From a bacterium (GTDB taxonomy: Bacteria > Zhuqueibacterota > Zhuqueibacteria > Residuimicrobiales > Residuimicrobiaceae): a DNA stretch of 64,000 nucleotides. Both the position numbers and the translations under genes were made by a program. Each line of letters starts with the position of its first letter. Position 1 is the first letter of the stretch. The notes beneath the pieces were generated by a model. That model was not told the DNA's origin. It saw nothing but the letters and a program-made list of their open reading frames with translations, and did no database searches. This document shows positions 50,835-60,033 of this stretch, one piece after another. Where the stretch lies: NCBI GenBank assembly GCA_029565685.1, contig JAKQNR010000017.1, positions 248,001-312,000 on the forward strand, given 5' to 3'.

Positions 50835-51845
50835 TCAAATGCAAGGGGCAACCGGTGATCTTTGCGTTTTTACGATCCCGACCAGAAAACCCGCCGCCCA
50901 GCTGATCTGCATCACCATAAAGACGAGTGGCAGCACCAGTATCATCGCCATGGTGCGGCTCTGACAGGCAGTAATGAAAGAGGCGGCTGCGATGTACAGC
51001 GCATAGACCAGCCACAGGCCGGCCAACATCCGCCACGCCGCAGGCTGACTCAGCCCCCAGCCGGCCAGCAACAATGAGCTCAGCAGAAACAAAGGCGGAA
51101 TGATATGCAGCAGCTTGACGGCGTTGCCGTGTTTTTTGACGACATTGACCCGCAGAATGCCATAGTTGAAGAACTGCTTGGCCAGCTGGACAAGATTCTT
51201 GCGGGGATAATAGTAGGATACGATATCCGGCGTAAAGTAGATTTTGTGACCAGCCTGGCGGATACGCCAGTTGAATTCCGCGTCTTCGGCGATGTGCAGC
51301 TCTTCGTCGAAATAGCCGACCTGTTCAAACAACTCTTTTTTATACGCCGCATAAACCACTGTGTCGACAAAGCGGGCTTTTTTATCAAACCGGTAGGGCG
51401 CGCTGGGAATGCCGAATCGGGATCCCATGGCGCAACCGATGGCGGTCTGCATAAAGGTATCGCCGGTATTAATCTGAGTGCCGCCGACGCAGGGTACCTT
51501 CAGCGTCTGCAGGTAGTGGATGTTCAGCCGGACGAAATCGGACTTGATCCGCGTGTGAGCGCCGAGGATAATGACCACGTCGCCGCGGCTGCTCTTGGCG
51601 CCGAGATTGAGAGAGGTCGGTGTGCGTTTTGCCGGATTGTCGAGCAGGCGCAGGTTGCCTGCGGTTTTGGCCATCTCCAAGACCCGCTCGCGGGAACCGT
51701 CTGTAGACAGGCCGTCCACCACTAGGATTTCGATGCGATCCTGGGGATAATCCTGCTCCTCGATCGAGCGGATGCAGCGCTCGATGGCGCTGATCTCGTT
51801 GAGCATGGGAATGACGATGGAAACTAGCGGGTAATTCGCTTGCAT
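50835..51845 (-). CDS. Family 2 glycosyltransferase with C-terminal membrane segments
   Basis: Adds a sugar during polysaccharide assembly at the cytoplasmic face of the membrane. The 336-residue protein has the GT-A start LVSIVIPMLNEISAIERCI, LVVDGLSTDGSRE (nucleotide-sugar site), VVIILGAHTRI at the DxD-like position (here GAH), and AEDAEFNWRIRQAG, the ED-x-E-F catalytic region. Three hydrophobic helices end the chain. ATG 51845 (MQANYPLV) is chosen because the upstream 18 codons lack homology. The lack of a clear DxD is notable. Confidence 0.88.
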   Translation of the reverse strand: MQANYPLVSIVIPMLNEISAIERCIRSIEEQDYPQDRIEILVVDGLSTDGSRERVLEMAKTAGNLRLLDNPAKRTPTSLNLGAKSSRGDVVIILGAHTRIKSDFVRLNIHYLQTLKVPCVGGTQINTGDTFMQTAIGCAMGSRFGIPSAPYRFDKKARFVDTVVYAAYKKELFEQVGYFDEELHIAEDAEFNWRIRQAGHKIYFTPDIVSYYYPRKNLVQLAKQFFNYGILRVNVVKKHGNAVKLLHIIPPLFLLSSLLLAGWGLSQPAAWRMLAGLWLVYALYIAAASFITACQSRTMAMILVLPLVFMVMQISWAAGFLVGIVKTQRSPVAPCI

Positions 51846-52034
51846 GCAGGTTATTTGTCGTAAGTGACTGATCGCAACCTTGAATAGAAAATATAACAAA
51901 CCAGTCGCATAAATCCAAGTATTTTATGCGCGGAAAACATATGGGAGATTCGCGGGTCGACCCGGACGCCGGCTATCGTTGTGCCCAGGCCGGCTGTTTC
52001 CGTAAAAGCGGCCCCGCCTGGTCCAATGCCGGGG

Positions 52035-53324
52035 TTATCGGACCACGTAGAACTTGCGGCTTGTCCAGTTTCTCGAACCCTTTTGGTCTGTGGCCACGGC
52101 GCGAATACTGTGAAGCCCTGGACTCAACCGCCGTTTGCCGACTCGCCAGCTAAAGGGCGCGCTCCTATCTGTGTAGGCGGGTTGCGCGTAGGAGGTCTGA
52201 TCGAGGAAGAACTGTACTTGGGCTATCGGCTGGTCGCCGGCCCTTTTTTCAATCTTGAATTGGACTTCCTTGTCCGTGGTGATCGTATCCGGCAACGCGG
52301 TGAACGCGATCAGCGGCGGCCTTCCGGCGCCGACCACCGGCAGCTCCAGGACGCGGAAATGGCTGGCGTTCAGTTTAGCCAGAGAGGCGCGATCCGTTTC
52401 ATCCCACAGGCCTTTCCATAACATGATCCAGTCATCGACCAAGCCGTCGTTATCGATCTCACCCAGGGTCTGAAAATAGATGCTCATGGAATGGCCGTCC
52501 CCCTCGTCGCCCAGATACATGCCATAGGTCTGCAACGCCCGTGCGACGATGCGCGCAGCCGGAGTCAGGGTGGAGAGATCGTAATCCGGAGACAGCTGCA
52601 AGCGGCTGCCCATGGGCAACACTTGGTGACCGTTAGGCCCGAATTGATTGTCGCATCCGGTGATGGCAGGGTAGACAAACTGATCGTAGCCGTTGCGGCC
52701 GTCAAAGCCGAACACTAGGGCGTGGCGGATTTCGCCGCTGCGCAGCTCTTCCGGCCGGACCAGACCGGCGGAAAGAGGAAAGCCGGATTCCCTGCAGCCG
52801 TGCGCAGCCGGGATCACTCCGGATTCCCGCGTGTTGACCAGCGCGCTGCTGCCGCAGGAGAACCTGGGTTTTTTCCCTTTTATATTCCAAAAGTCCCACT
52901 CCAGCCCTCTGTCGCGGTCGATGAGGCAGAGGTGGGCGTCGTCCGAACGGTCGGGCTCAGCCCACCTGGGCAGAGGCGCAGCCAGCGGCTTGCCCCAGGA
53001 ACTGTGGCAGGAGATCAGCAGTTCTTTGGGATAGGGGCGAAGCCCATCGACGAAAAAGAGCGCAATCCCCCAGTTCTGTCGCGTGGCAGAGACCGGGCAC
53101 TCGGCGGTTTTCAGCGTGCGTTGGCGATAGAGCGTGGTGGTCTGCTTCAGATAAACGCTGGAATTTTTGTCGATAAGCGGCAGGTCGCCGACCGGCGTGT
53201 TCCATGGGCTGTCGTCATTGAACGGGCGCCAGACAGTTTGCGCCAGGCCGGCGGCTGGCAGGCAGCACAGAAGCATCGCTGTCGCCATGCTGTTAACGCC
53301 TTTCCAGGCATTCCTTTTTTTCAT
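52035..53324 (-). CDS. Secreted protein of unknown function with C-terminal Ig-like (Big_7) domain
   Basis: A 429-residue protein with a signal peptide (AMLLCCLPAAGLAQ). The first 320 residues start WRPFNDDSPWNTPV and contain DDAHLCLIDRDRGLEWDFW, GLVRPEELRSGEIRHALVFG, and VLPMGSRLQLSPDYDLSTL. This order recalls an uncharacterised secreted family known in Actinobacteria (WNxPI start, ExxxGxIxHAL centre), so a conserved extracellular domain is likely. The last 90 residues (VQFKIEKRAGDQPIAQVQFF to SIRAVATDQKGSRNW) form a Big_7 Ig-like domain. It has no T9SS domain. It lies inside the polysaccharide locus between GT4 and GT2 genes on the same strand, which hints at a polysaccharide-related role. 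Confidence 0.7.
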   Translation of the reverse strand: MKKRNAWKGVNSMATAMLLCCLPAAGLAQTVWRPFNDDSPWNTPVGDLPLIDKNSSVYLKQTTTLYRQRTLKTAECPVSATRQNWGIALFFVDGLRPYPKELLISCHSSWGKPLAAPLPRWAEPDRSDDAHLCLIDRDRGLEWDFWNIKGKKPRFSCGSSALVNTRESGVIPAAHGCRESGFPLSAGLVRPEELRSGEIRHALVFGFDGRNGYDQFVYPAITGCDNQFGPNGHQVLPMGSRLQLSPDYDLSTLTPAARIVARALQTYGMYLGDEGDGHSMSIYFQTLGEIDNDGLVDDWIMLWKGLWDETDRASLAKLNASHFRVLELPVVGAGRPPLIAFTALPDTITTDKEVQFKIEKRAGDQPIAQVQFFLDQTSYAQPAYTDRSAPFSWRVGKRRLSPGLHSIRAVATDQKGSRNWTSRKFYVVR

Positions 53325-53470
53325 TTCATTTCACTCCAGTAACGCGGAACGGCCTCATCGATCAGCGGTCAAGCCGCCATTCACGGCGTCGTGATAGAAT
53401 GTGCGCGATTTTTTCAACCGGCTCGGGTTGCGACGGGTTGGGGCATTGTCTTTTCCGGGCTGCACGGCCC

Positions 53471-54637
53471 TTATCTGGTCAACAGCTCTTCGTACATGTT
53501 GATCAATTTTTTCCCCTCCATCTCCCAATTATACTCTGCGCGCGCATGGGCAAGCCCATTTTCTCCCAATCGCCGTCGCAGCGCATGGTCGCGCAGCAAC
53601 CGGCGCAGGGCCGCCTCCACCGCCGGCTCATCGCCGCAGGCGACCACTACGCCGCAATCGCTTTTTTCCATGATCGAGCGCACCTCGCCCACATCCGAGG
53701 CGATGACCGGCACGGCCATGGCCATGGATTCGAACAGCTTCATGGGACTGACGTAGGGGGAGATGCCCTTTTCTCCGTAGAGAACCATCGAGATATCCAT
53801 TTGTCGGTAATAGGCGGGCACCTGAAAATAGGGAATGTCCGCCACCAGCTGCACGCGGTTGCGAACCGGTTCGATGAGGCGCAGCACTTTATCCCGCAAC
53901 GTGTCAGCGAGGCGGCCCACGAACAACAGGCGCACGTCGAATTCTTCGGCCACAGCGATAAACGCGGCGATTGTCTCCTCAATGCCCAGGTTCTCGGCGA
54001 GCGTGCCGATGCGGCCGATGACCAGCGGCGTTCGATCGGCTTCGGCCGGTTTGGCCTCAGCCTTGAAAACTTCCAGTTCAGGATAATTGTAGACAATATA
54101 GATGGGGCATGCGGTGATTTTTTCGAACCGTTCTTTCATCAATCGGTTCACGGTCAGGATCGCGTCGACCCGTCGGCAGAAAAATTTTTCGATCCACGCC
54201 GCAAGGGTCACCATGGGGCGCGGCTGGGTGAGCGCGAGCATCTCCGGATAAGGATCATGGGCGTCGAACACGATGACTTTTTTCAGCAGCCGGCTTGCTA
54301 TAAAAGCGGGCAGCAGGGTGCTCAGATCTTGACAGTGGAGAATGGAAAAGGTGTTTCTCTTTTTAATCAGGCGCATCACGGCGATGAACCAGAACATCAG
54401 CGTCTTGACGATCATGCTGAGACTCCCGGTGCCATAGCTGCCGTGGATAAGGATGTTCTCCACCGCCACCGCGTCGACGGTGTCGAATGCCGGGTGAAGG
54501 GCGCGACGATCCCAGGCGATCACCGAAACCTGCCACCCGGCTCTAGTCAGAGTCGCCGCCTCTTTGCGCAGAACCGGCTGCTGGCGAAAGGGGCAGCTGG
54601 CGAGAGAGATAATAGATTTGTTTTTCAATGTGTTCAT
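53471..54637 (-). CDS. Family 4-like glycosyltransferase
   Basis: GT-B fold sugar transferase. The 388-residue protein has an N-terminal acceptor domain (SLASCPFRQQPVLRKEAATL, FDAHDPYPEML) and a C-terminal nucleotide-sugar domain with VIGRIGTLAENLGIEETIAAF, YFQVPAYYRQMDISMVLY and SPMKLFESMAMAVPVIASDV, the E-x7-E region. Its ATG overlaps the stop of the next GT4 gene upstream (ATGA). Which sugar it moves is unknown. It is one of three glycosyltransferases in the locus besides the initiating transferase, suggesting a repeating unit of about four sugars. Confidence 0.9.
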   Translation of the reverse strand: MNTLKNKSIISLASCPFRQQPVLRKEAATLTRAGWQVSVIAWDRRALHPAFDTVDAVAVENILIHGSYGTGSLSMIVKTLMFWFIAVMRLIKKRNTFSILHCQDLSTLLPAFIASRLLKKVIVFDAHDPYPEMLALTQPRPMVTLAAWIEKFFCRRVDAILTVNRLMKERFEKITACPIYIVYNYPELEVFKAEAKPAEADRTPLVIGRIGTLAENLGIEETIAAFIAVAEEFDVRLLFVGRLADTLRDKVLRLIEPVRNRVQLVADIPYFQVPAYYRQMDISMVLYGEKGISPYVSPMKLFESMAMAVPVIASDVGEVRSIMEKSDCGVVVACGDEPAVEAALRRLLRDHALRRRLGENGLAHARAEYNWEMEGKKLINMYEELLTR

Positions 54638-55800
54638 GCGATTAGGGATTCATAAAGGATGCTTAATTCATTCGCCTTGGCCTCCCAGCTGTTCTCCCGG
54701 GCATAGTCCGTCAGGTCGGATGGGTTCCAGGTTTTCTCCAGCGCTCTATCCAAAGCCTCTGCCAAGGATTGTGGTTGTGCCGGTTCCACCAGGATCGCGT
54801 AGCGTTCGTCGCCGATGGCCTCCGGAATGCCGCCCACCCGGCTGGCTACAATGGGTTTGGCGCAGGCCAAAGCCTCAAACAATACCGTAGGCCAGCCCTC
54901 GTTCAGGCTGGGCAGACAAAAAAGGTCGGCCGCGTTCATCCACAGGGGGATTTCATCGTGGGGCTTTTCGCCGCTAAAGGTCACATAAGCGGTGATACCC
55001 AGCCTGGAGGCCTGAGCCAACAACGCCTCCCTTTCGGGTCCTCCTCCGACCAGAACCAGATGGGAATCCGGCCGCAGGCGCCTCAGTCGGCTGAAGGCGT
55101 CCAGCAGATAGCTCACCCCCTTTACCGGATAGAGATAGCCGGCATAGAGGATAATTTTTTTGTCCAGCGCCAGATGCAACCGTTGCCGGCATTCGTTCAT
55201 CGGCTGCGGATAAAATTTATCCAGATGAACGCCGTTGTTGATCAGAACCAACTTTTCTTCGATGCCGCACTGGCCCTGCAGGAACTGCTTTTCCGCCAGG
55301 GACACGGCGATCACCCGTTGGGCGTGGCGCAGGCCCCAGCGCGCCAATGGACGGGTGGTGATGTTTTTTAAAAAACGGTAGGTGTCTGCGCCGTGGGAAG
55401 TGATGACCACGGGCTTGTGCAGACGCCGGCCGACCAGCGATGCGGCAAAACCGTCTGGCCACACGGCATGGCCGTGGATCAGATCAAAAGAAAATTTTTT
55501 GCAACGTCGATACACGGTAAAAAAGTAAAACAGCCCCATGAGCACCTGGCCGTAACCTTTGGGAAAAACCAGCCGGCGCGGATAATCGACATTCAGGCCG
55601 TTCACCACCGCTGTTTTTTCGATTTGCCGATGGCGGGCCCAGCGTCTGAATACGGGAATGTTGGGAAACCAGGGCGTCGGCGCCAGAACCTGGATCGCAT
55701 ACCGGGCCTTCAACGCGATCAGTTGATCGTGGACAAAAATGCCCAGGCGCGGATCGTTGCGGTTGGGAAACATATGGGATAGAATCAACAGCTGTTTCAT
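54634..55800 (-). CDS. Family 4 glycosyltransferase
   Basis: GT-B fold transferase, 388 residues. N-terminal domain: LILSHMFPNRNDPRLGIFV, LIHGHAVWPDGFAASL and VVITSHGADTYRF. C-terminal domain: ILYAGYLYPVKGVSYLLDAF and SLNEGWPTVLFEALACAKPI, the E-x7-E retaining motif. The frame runs 110 codons further upstream but that part is a shadow of the flippase; ATG 55800 overlaps the flippase stop as ATGA and matches the family start. Transcription and translation are linked with the flippase and the next GT4. Confidence 0.93.
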   Translation of the reverse strand: MKQLLILSHMFPNRNDPRLGIFVHDQLIALKARYAIQVLAPTPWFPNIPVFRRWARHRQIEKTAVVNGLNVDYPRRLVFPKGYGQVLMGLFYFFTVYRRCKKFSFDLIHGHAVWPDGFAASLVGRRLHKPVVITSHGADTYRFLKNITTRPLARWGLRHAQRVIAVSLAEKQFLQGQCGIEEKLVLINNGVHLDKFYPQPMNECRQRLHLALDKKIILYAGYLYPVKGVSYLLDAFSRLRRLRPDSHLVLVGGGPEREALLAQASRLGITAYVTFSGEKPHDEIPLWMNAADLFCLPSLNEGWPTVLFEALACAKPIVASRVGGIPEAIGDERYAILVEPAQPQSLAEALDRALEKTWNPSDLTDYARENSWEAKANELSILYESLIA

Positions 55801-57365
55801 GCGGAAAACTTTCTTTTGATGATCCGCAGCAACGCCGCGATCTCTTTCCGCCGCACCGCTTTCCAGCACCAGACCGGAACGCCGATGAGCAGGAGCAGCA
55901 GATGAAAGGGGTCGGCGCGGAAGAACATCGTCGTATACACAATCAGCAGCGCCGAGAGCAGCGCAAGGACTTGATTGTCGGGCCGCAGACGGTAGCCGAT
56001 GGACCTGGCCGCGTATACATAGTTCACCCCCACATGAAAAGCATAGCTGGCCAAATAAGCGGTTAAAATCCCCTTCAATCCCCACCGCGGCGCCAGCACC
56101 GTGCTGAGAGAGGCGAACAGCGCGCTCCACAGCACGTCGATGAGGGCAAACGCCTTGAGCTTTTTCATCGGCAGCAGATTGACGCCGATGGACCAGCCGA
56201 CCGCCTTGAAAGCGTCGCCTAAAAGCTGCATGCCGATGAGCGAGGACGCCAAAAGAAATTCTCGGGATAAAAACACGATGATGATCAGATCCTTGAAAAG
56301 TACAAACGCCACGATGAGGGGGGTGACCAGACTGAGCGTAAGCCGCAGGATTTCGTTTAACTCACGCACAACCTCCTCTGATTTACGCAGACCGCTCAGC
56401 CGCGGATAGCAATAGGTGTTGATCGATTCCAGCACCAGCTGAATGCACTGATTGGACATCTGCAGCATGGCGGCATAGATGCCGGCCTGAGCCCAACCCA
56501 GATGATCGAGGATGACTTTGCGCACGATCAGATTGGCCAGGTACAAGCTGGTGGTGGCGATCAGGCTGGCGGCGCCGAATTGAAGGATGCTCCAAAGAAT
56601 GGCGCGGTCAATGGCGGGCGTTCTCGCCAGGCCGGCCAGACGGCGCGCCCAGATTCGCTTGTAGAAAAAGTGTGCGATGAACAGGCCGGCTACGGCGAAA
56701 AGCGCGATGTGCCACACCGCGCCGTTCAATCGAAAGAAATACACCAGAGGAAGGAGCAGGAACAAACCCGCCAGCGCGGTGAGTGCCCCGGTGAGGACAT
56801 AGGTGCGAATTTCCAGCAAGCCGGTGAACACCGAACGGTAAAAATGGTACAAAACCGTAAAGGGCAGCCCGATCAGGGCGATGATGATAACGAAAAAGTA
56901 TTTTTCGTCTTTGAGGATCCAGACGGAGAGGGTGCGGGAAAACACAACGCCCAGGACCACGCACCATACAACAAAAAAGCCGATGACCAGGCGGACGCTG
57001 TGAATCAGACGGTTGATTTTTTCTCTTTCCCCCCGAGCCTCAAAATCAGCGACAAAGCGAGTCACCCCGACGTTGTTGCCCAGAGAGGTGACATTGCTGA
57101 GAAGGAGATAAAAGCTGTTCAGCTGTCCGATAAAGCCCACGCCCTCTGTTCCCAAGAGCAGCGCCATGGCTTTGGTTTTCACAAAGCTGATGACCGTGTT
57201 GAGGACGGTGAATGTGCCCGACAGGGTGGTGGCTTTGAGCAATTGTTTTATTTTTCTGTCCTCCTGGCTGGGGAGGGCGGCAGAAAGCGAAACTGAGCCC
57301 GTTTTCTTGCCGGCGGTTCGCCCAGGTCGATCAGCCCTTTGTGCAGAATCGATTTCCGGCGCCAT
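55797..57365 (-). CDS. Polysaccharide flippase (Wzx/O-antigen translocase type)
   Basis: Moves the lipid-linked oligosaccharide across the inner membrane. About 12 hydrophobic helices are visible, beginning at LSGTFTVLNTVISFVKTKAMALLLG. VGFIGQLNSFYLLLSNVTSLG and FVADFEARGEREKI are typical of the O-antigen translocase branch of the MVF/PST superfamily. The first 35 or so codons (to QEDRKIKQLLKA) have no homology appearance, so the real start may be about 100 bases downstream of 57365. Stop overlaps the GT4 start. Confidence 0.9.
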   Translation of the reverse strand: MAPEIDSAQRADRPGRTAGKKTGSVSLSAALPSQEDRKIKQLLKATTLSGTFTVLNTVISFVKTKAMALLLGTEGVGFIGQLNSFYLLLSNVTSLGNNVGVTRFVADFEARGEREKINRLIHSVRLVIGFFVVWCVVLGVVFSRTLSVWILKDEKYFFVIIIALIGLPFTVLYHFYRSVFTGLLEIRTYVLTGALTALAGLFLLLPLVYFFRLNGAVWHIALFAVAGLFIAHFFYKRIWARRLAGLARTPAIDRAILWSILQFGAASLIATTSLYLANLIVRKVILDHLGWAQAGIYAAMLQMSNQCIQLVLESINTYCYPRLSGLRKSEEVVRELNEILRLTLSLVTPLIVAFVLFKDLIIIVFLSREFLLASSLIGMQLLGDAFKAVGWSIGVNLLPMKKLKAFALIDVLWSALFASLSTVLAPRWGLKGILTAYLASYAFHVGVNYVYAARSIGYRLRPDNQVLALLSALLIVYTTMFFRADPFHLLLLLIGVPVWCWKAVRRKEIAALLRIIKRKFSA

Positions 57366-57383
57366 CGGCTGGTGTACAGGTTG

Positions 57384-58490
57384 TTATTTGGCGAAAAAGG
57401 CTTTGATGGTTTTGGCCGTAAAAGCGATCTCTTCCTCTTTCAGCATCTCCGACATGGGCAAGGAAAGTATTTCGTCCGCATAGGCTTCGCTCACCGGGAA
57501 CGCGCCTCTGGCATAGTTCAGGGATGCATAGGCTTTTTGCAAATGGCAGGGGATGGGATAATGGATCCCGGTGTAAACCTCGTTTTCCTGCAGATACTTT
57601 TGCAGCGCATCGCGTTGTTTGCTGCGGATGACGAACAGGTGATAGACGTGTTTGGCGCCGGCCATCTCCTCCGGAACCACGATCTCGCTGCACTCCGCCA
57701 GCTCCCGGCGATAGGCATCGGCGTTGCGGCGACGGGTTTCGGTCCAGGCGTCGAGATGACGCAACTTGACGTCGAGGATGGCGCCCTGCAGACCCTCCAG
57801 GCGATAGTTGTGGCCGATGAGATCGTGATAATATTTTTTCGCGCTGCCGTGATCGCGGATCATCATGAGTTTGTTATAGAGCGTCTCGTCGTTGGTGATC
57901 ACGGCGCCGCCTTCGCCGTAGGCGCCGAGGTTTTTGCCCGGATAAAAGCTAAAGCAGCCGCAGACTCCAAAGGTGCCGGTGGGCCGGCCGTTCAACTCGG
58001 CCAGATGGGACTGGGCGCAGTCCTCGATAAGCAGCAATCCGTGTTTATCGCTGATCTTTTTCACTTCATCCGCCTGGGCTGGTTGGCCGTAGAGATGAAC
58101 GGCGATGATCGCTCTAGTTTTCTTGGTGATCGCCCCTTCGATTTTGTTCGGATCGATGTTATAGTATCGGGATTCACAATCGACGAATACGGGCGTGGCC
58201 CCCGACAGGCTCACGGCCTCCGGGGTGGCGAAAAACGTGTTCGCAGGAACGATCACCTCGTCGCCCGGCCCGATGTTCAGCGCCATCATGGCGGCGTGCA
58301 ACGCCGCGGTGCCGTTGTTGACGCCCACGCAAAATTTCGCGCCCTGACGCTGGGCGAAATTGGTTTCAAACGATTTGACGAACGGTCCGGCGGCAAAAGC
58401 GCTTTTATTCAAAACCGCCAGAATGGCTTCGTCGATTTCCGCTTTGATGGAGAGATATTGCGCCTTGAGATCGAGAAAATTGACTTTCAT
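57384..58490 (-). CDS. DegT/DnrJ/EryC1/StrS-family sugar aminotransferase
   Basis: PLP-dependent enzyme that aminates a nucleotide-linked keto sugar, for example to dTDP-3-amino-3,6-dideoxyhexose. The 368-residue protein has NFLDLKAQY at the start, VNNGTAALHAAMMALNIGPG, LIEDCAQSHLAEL and the Schiff-base Lys in SFYPGKNLGAYGEGGA. GIHYPIPCHLQKAY is the C-terminal substrate motif. AGGAG precedes the ATG. The motif spread is close to the FdtB/QdtB type. Its partner genes for the sugar nucleotide are not in the window; the repeat unit probably carries an amino sugar. Confidence 0.92.
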   Translation of the reverse strand: MKVNFLDLKAQYLSIKAEIDEAILAVLNKSAFAAGPFVKSFETNFAQRQGAKFCVGVNNGTAALHAAMMALNIGPGDEVIVPANTFFATPEAVSLSGATPVFVDCESRYYNIDPNKIEGAITKKTRAIIAVHLYGQPAQADEVKKISDKHGLLLIEDCAQSHLAELNGRPTGTFGVCGCFSFYPGKNLGAYGEGGAVITNDETLYNKLMMIRDHGSAKKYYHDLIGHNYRLEGLQGAILDVKLRHLDAWTETRRRNADAYRRELAECSEIVVPEEMAGAKHVYHLFVIRSKQRDALQKYLQENEVYTGIHYPIPCHLQKAYASLNYARGAFPVSEAYADEILSLPMSEMLKEEEIAFTAKTIKAFFAK

Positions 58491-58566
58491 GCGACGCTCC
58501 TAAGATAGAAACAGTGAACAGGTCTACGACGGGTTTTCTCCGCCAGCAGAACGAGGAGTTATCCTT

Positions 58567-60033
58567 TTAGGGCTTGGCCATGGGTCTGCTCCGCCGGGTT
58601 GAACCGTCCGAGCTTGACGCGGGATTGTCATTTTCCCGCTCTGCCACGCGTCGCATGGCTACGCTGAGGCCGAACATGGCCCAGATGATCAACGCTTCCT
58701 GTACGGAGAGAAACAGCGCGCCGACGAAAACGCCCACCAAACCGACAAACAAACCCTGACTCACCAGCGCCAGACGTATCTCTCCGGTCTGTGAGAACAG
58801 CCGGTGGGCGCAGTAATAGTTTGTGAAAGACCGGACAAAAATCAGCAAGAACAGGGTGATCCCGAACACGCCGGTTTCCGCGGCCACGTGTAAAAACGTG
58901 TTGTGCACCGCCAGGGGTATCAACGACAGGTAGCGACTGGTGATCAACATCCAGTTGCCGATGCCGATGCCCAGCAGCGGATTCTGACTGATCTGTTCAA
59001 GGGCGCCCATCATCAAGCGTCCGCGCCAGCGCAAAGAGGGATCGGCGAGAAATTTCCCCAGATCGAACAGGGTGAGCAGATGCTGCCAAAAGGTCGGCGG
59101 GATGACGAAAAGGACCAGCGTCAGGCTCAATAGCAGCACCAGAAGGAAAAGCGGCCAGCTGCGCTTCAGATATAAAATGATGGCCAGCACAATGCCGAGC
59201 GCCACGGTACCGCCGCGGGAGAACGAAGCCACCAGTCCGGCCAGCAGCGTCATCACCCCGAGCAGATAAAGCAACGAACGCGCTTTCCAGCCTTCGTGGA
59301 AAATGATCAACAGCAGGGCGGGGATGATGAAAACCACTCCCATGGCGAGAATGTTGGGATCGTCGGTCAGGCCGCGCATGCGCGCCTTGACCATCATTTC
59401 ACCAGCCGACTGCGGGGCGAAGAACAGATTGTAAAATCCATAGAGCACCGAACTTAAATTAGCGAGAAGGATGGTGAGCAGGCAGAGCCACAGGTGCCGC
59501 TTGGTTTCGATGACGTTGATGAGTAAAAAGTAAAAGACAAACACTTTGAGGTAGACGATCAGATAGCGAAAGGCCTCGAGAGGGAACATGGCGCCGACCA
59601 CCGAGAGCACGGCCACCCCGAAAAAGGCTATCAGATAGACCACCTGGCGGTCATACGTCAGAGTAAAGTCCAGGGTGTAGATTTTTCTCGCCAGCAGGGC
59701 GACGATGGAAAAGAAAACCACCGGCAGGTAGCCCTGTTTGATGCCCAGACCCCAGACCAAGTGGGAAAAGATGATAAAGAGGCAGAATAGCAGTCCATAG
59801 ATGGGCCGCATAAAGACGAAGGCCGCGAGGCAGAGGCCGGCGAAAAGCGTCAGGGCTGTTCCAGCTCCGGCGTAATAAACCACGGCCAAATAAATCAACA
59901 GAAAGGGAAGACTGGCTAAAACCGCATAAGTCCGTTGAGCGGGCTGCAGAACGAGCGAGAGAGCCTGGTCCGCCAAGACAGGGTTGTCACTTTTTACGGC
60001 CAAACCATCCTCGCCAATCGTTCTTGAGAACAT
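58567..60033 (-). CDS. O-antigen ligase/polymerase family membrane protein (Wzy_C)
   Basis: Polymerises repeat units or ligates them to a lipid acceptor at the periplasmic side. The 488-residue protein has about 12 helices, a large loop, and the Wzy_C signature RGRLMMGALEQISQNPLLGIG with the following HNTFLHVAAETGVFG. RGLTDDPNILAMGVVFI fits as well. It overlaps the upstream Wzz gene by 47 bases if the ATG at 60033 is used; a TTG at 60003 is an alternative but still overlaps. Ligase and polymerase cannot be separated by motif; no other Wzy is in the locus, so polymerase is a reasonable first guess. Confidence 0.88.
   Translation of the reverse strand: MFSRTIGEDGLAVKSDNPVLADQALSLVLQPAQRTYAVLASLPFLLIYLAVVYYAGAGTALTLFAGLCLAAFVFMRPIYGLLFCLFIIFSHLVWGLGIKQGYLPVVFFSIVALLARKIYTLDFTLTYDRQVVYLIAFFGVAVLSVVGAMFPLEAFRYLIVYLKVFVFYFLLINVIETKRHLWLCLLTILLANLSSVLYGFYNLFFAPQSAGEMMVKARMRGLTDDPNILAMGVVFIIPALLLIIFHEGWKARSLLYLLGVMTLLAGLVASFSRGGTVALGIVLAIILYLKRSWPLFLLVLLLSLTLVLFVIPPTFWQHLLTLFDLGKFLADPSLRWRGRLMMGALEQISQNPLLGIGIGNWMLITSRYLSLIPLAVHNTFLHVAAETGVFGITLFLLIFVRSFTNYYCAHRLFSQTGEIRLALVSQGLFVGLVGVFVGALFLSVQEALIIWAMFGLSVAMRRVAERENDNPASSSDGSTRRSRPMAKP

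Noticed and set aside
53399..54655. 418-codon plus-strand open frame opposite a GT4 gene
   Set aside because: Antisense to a protein with clear GT-B motifs; translation shows no family features.
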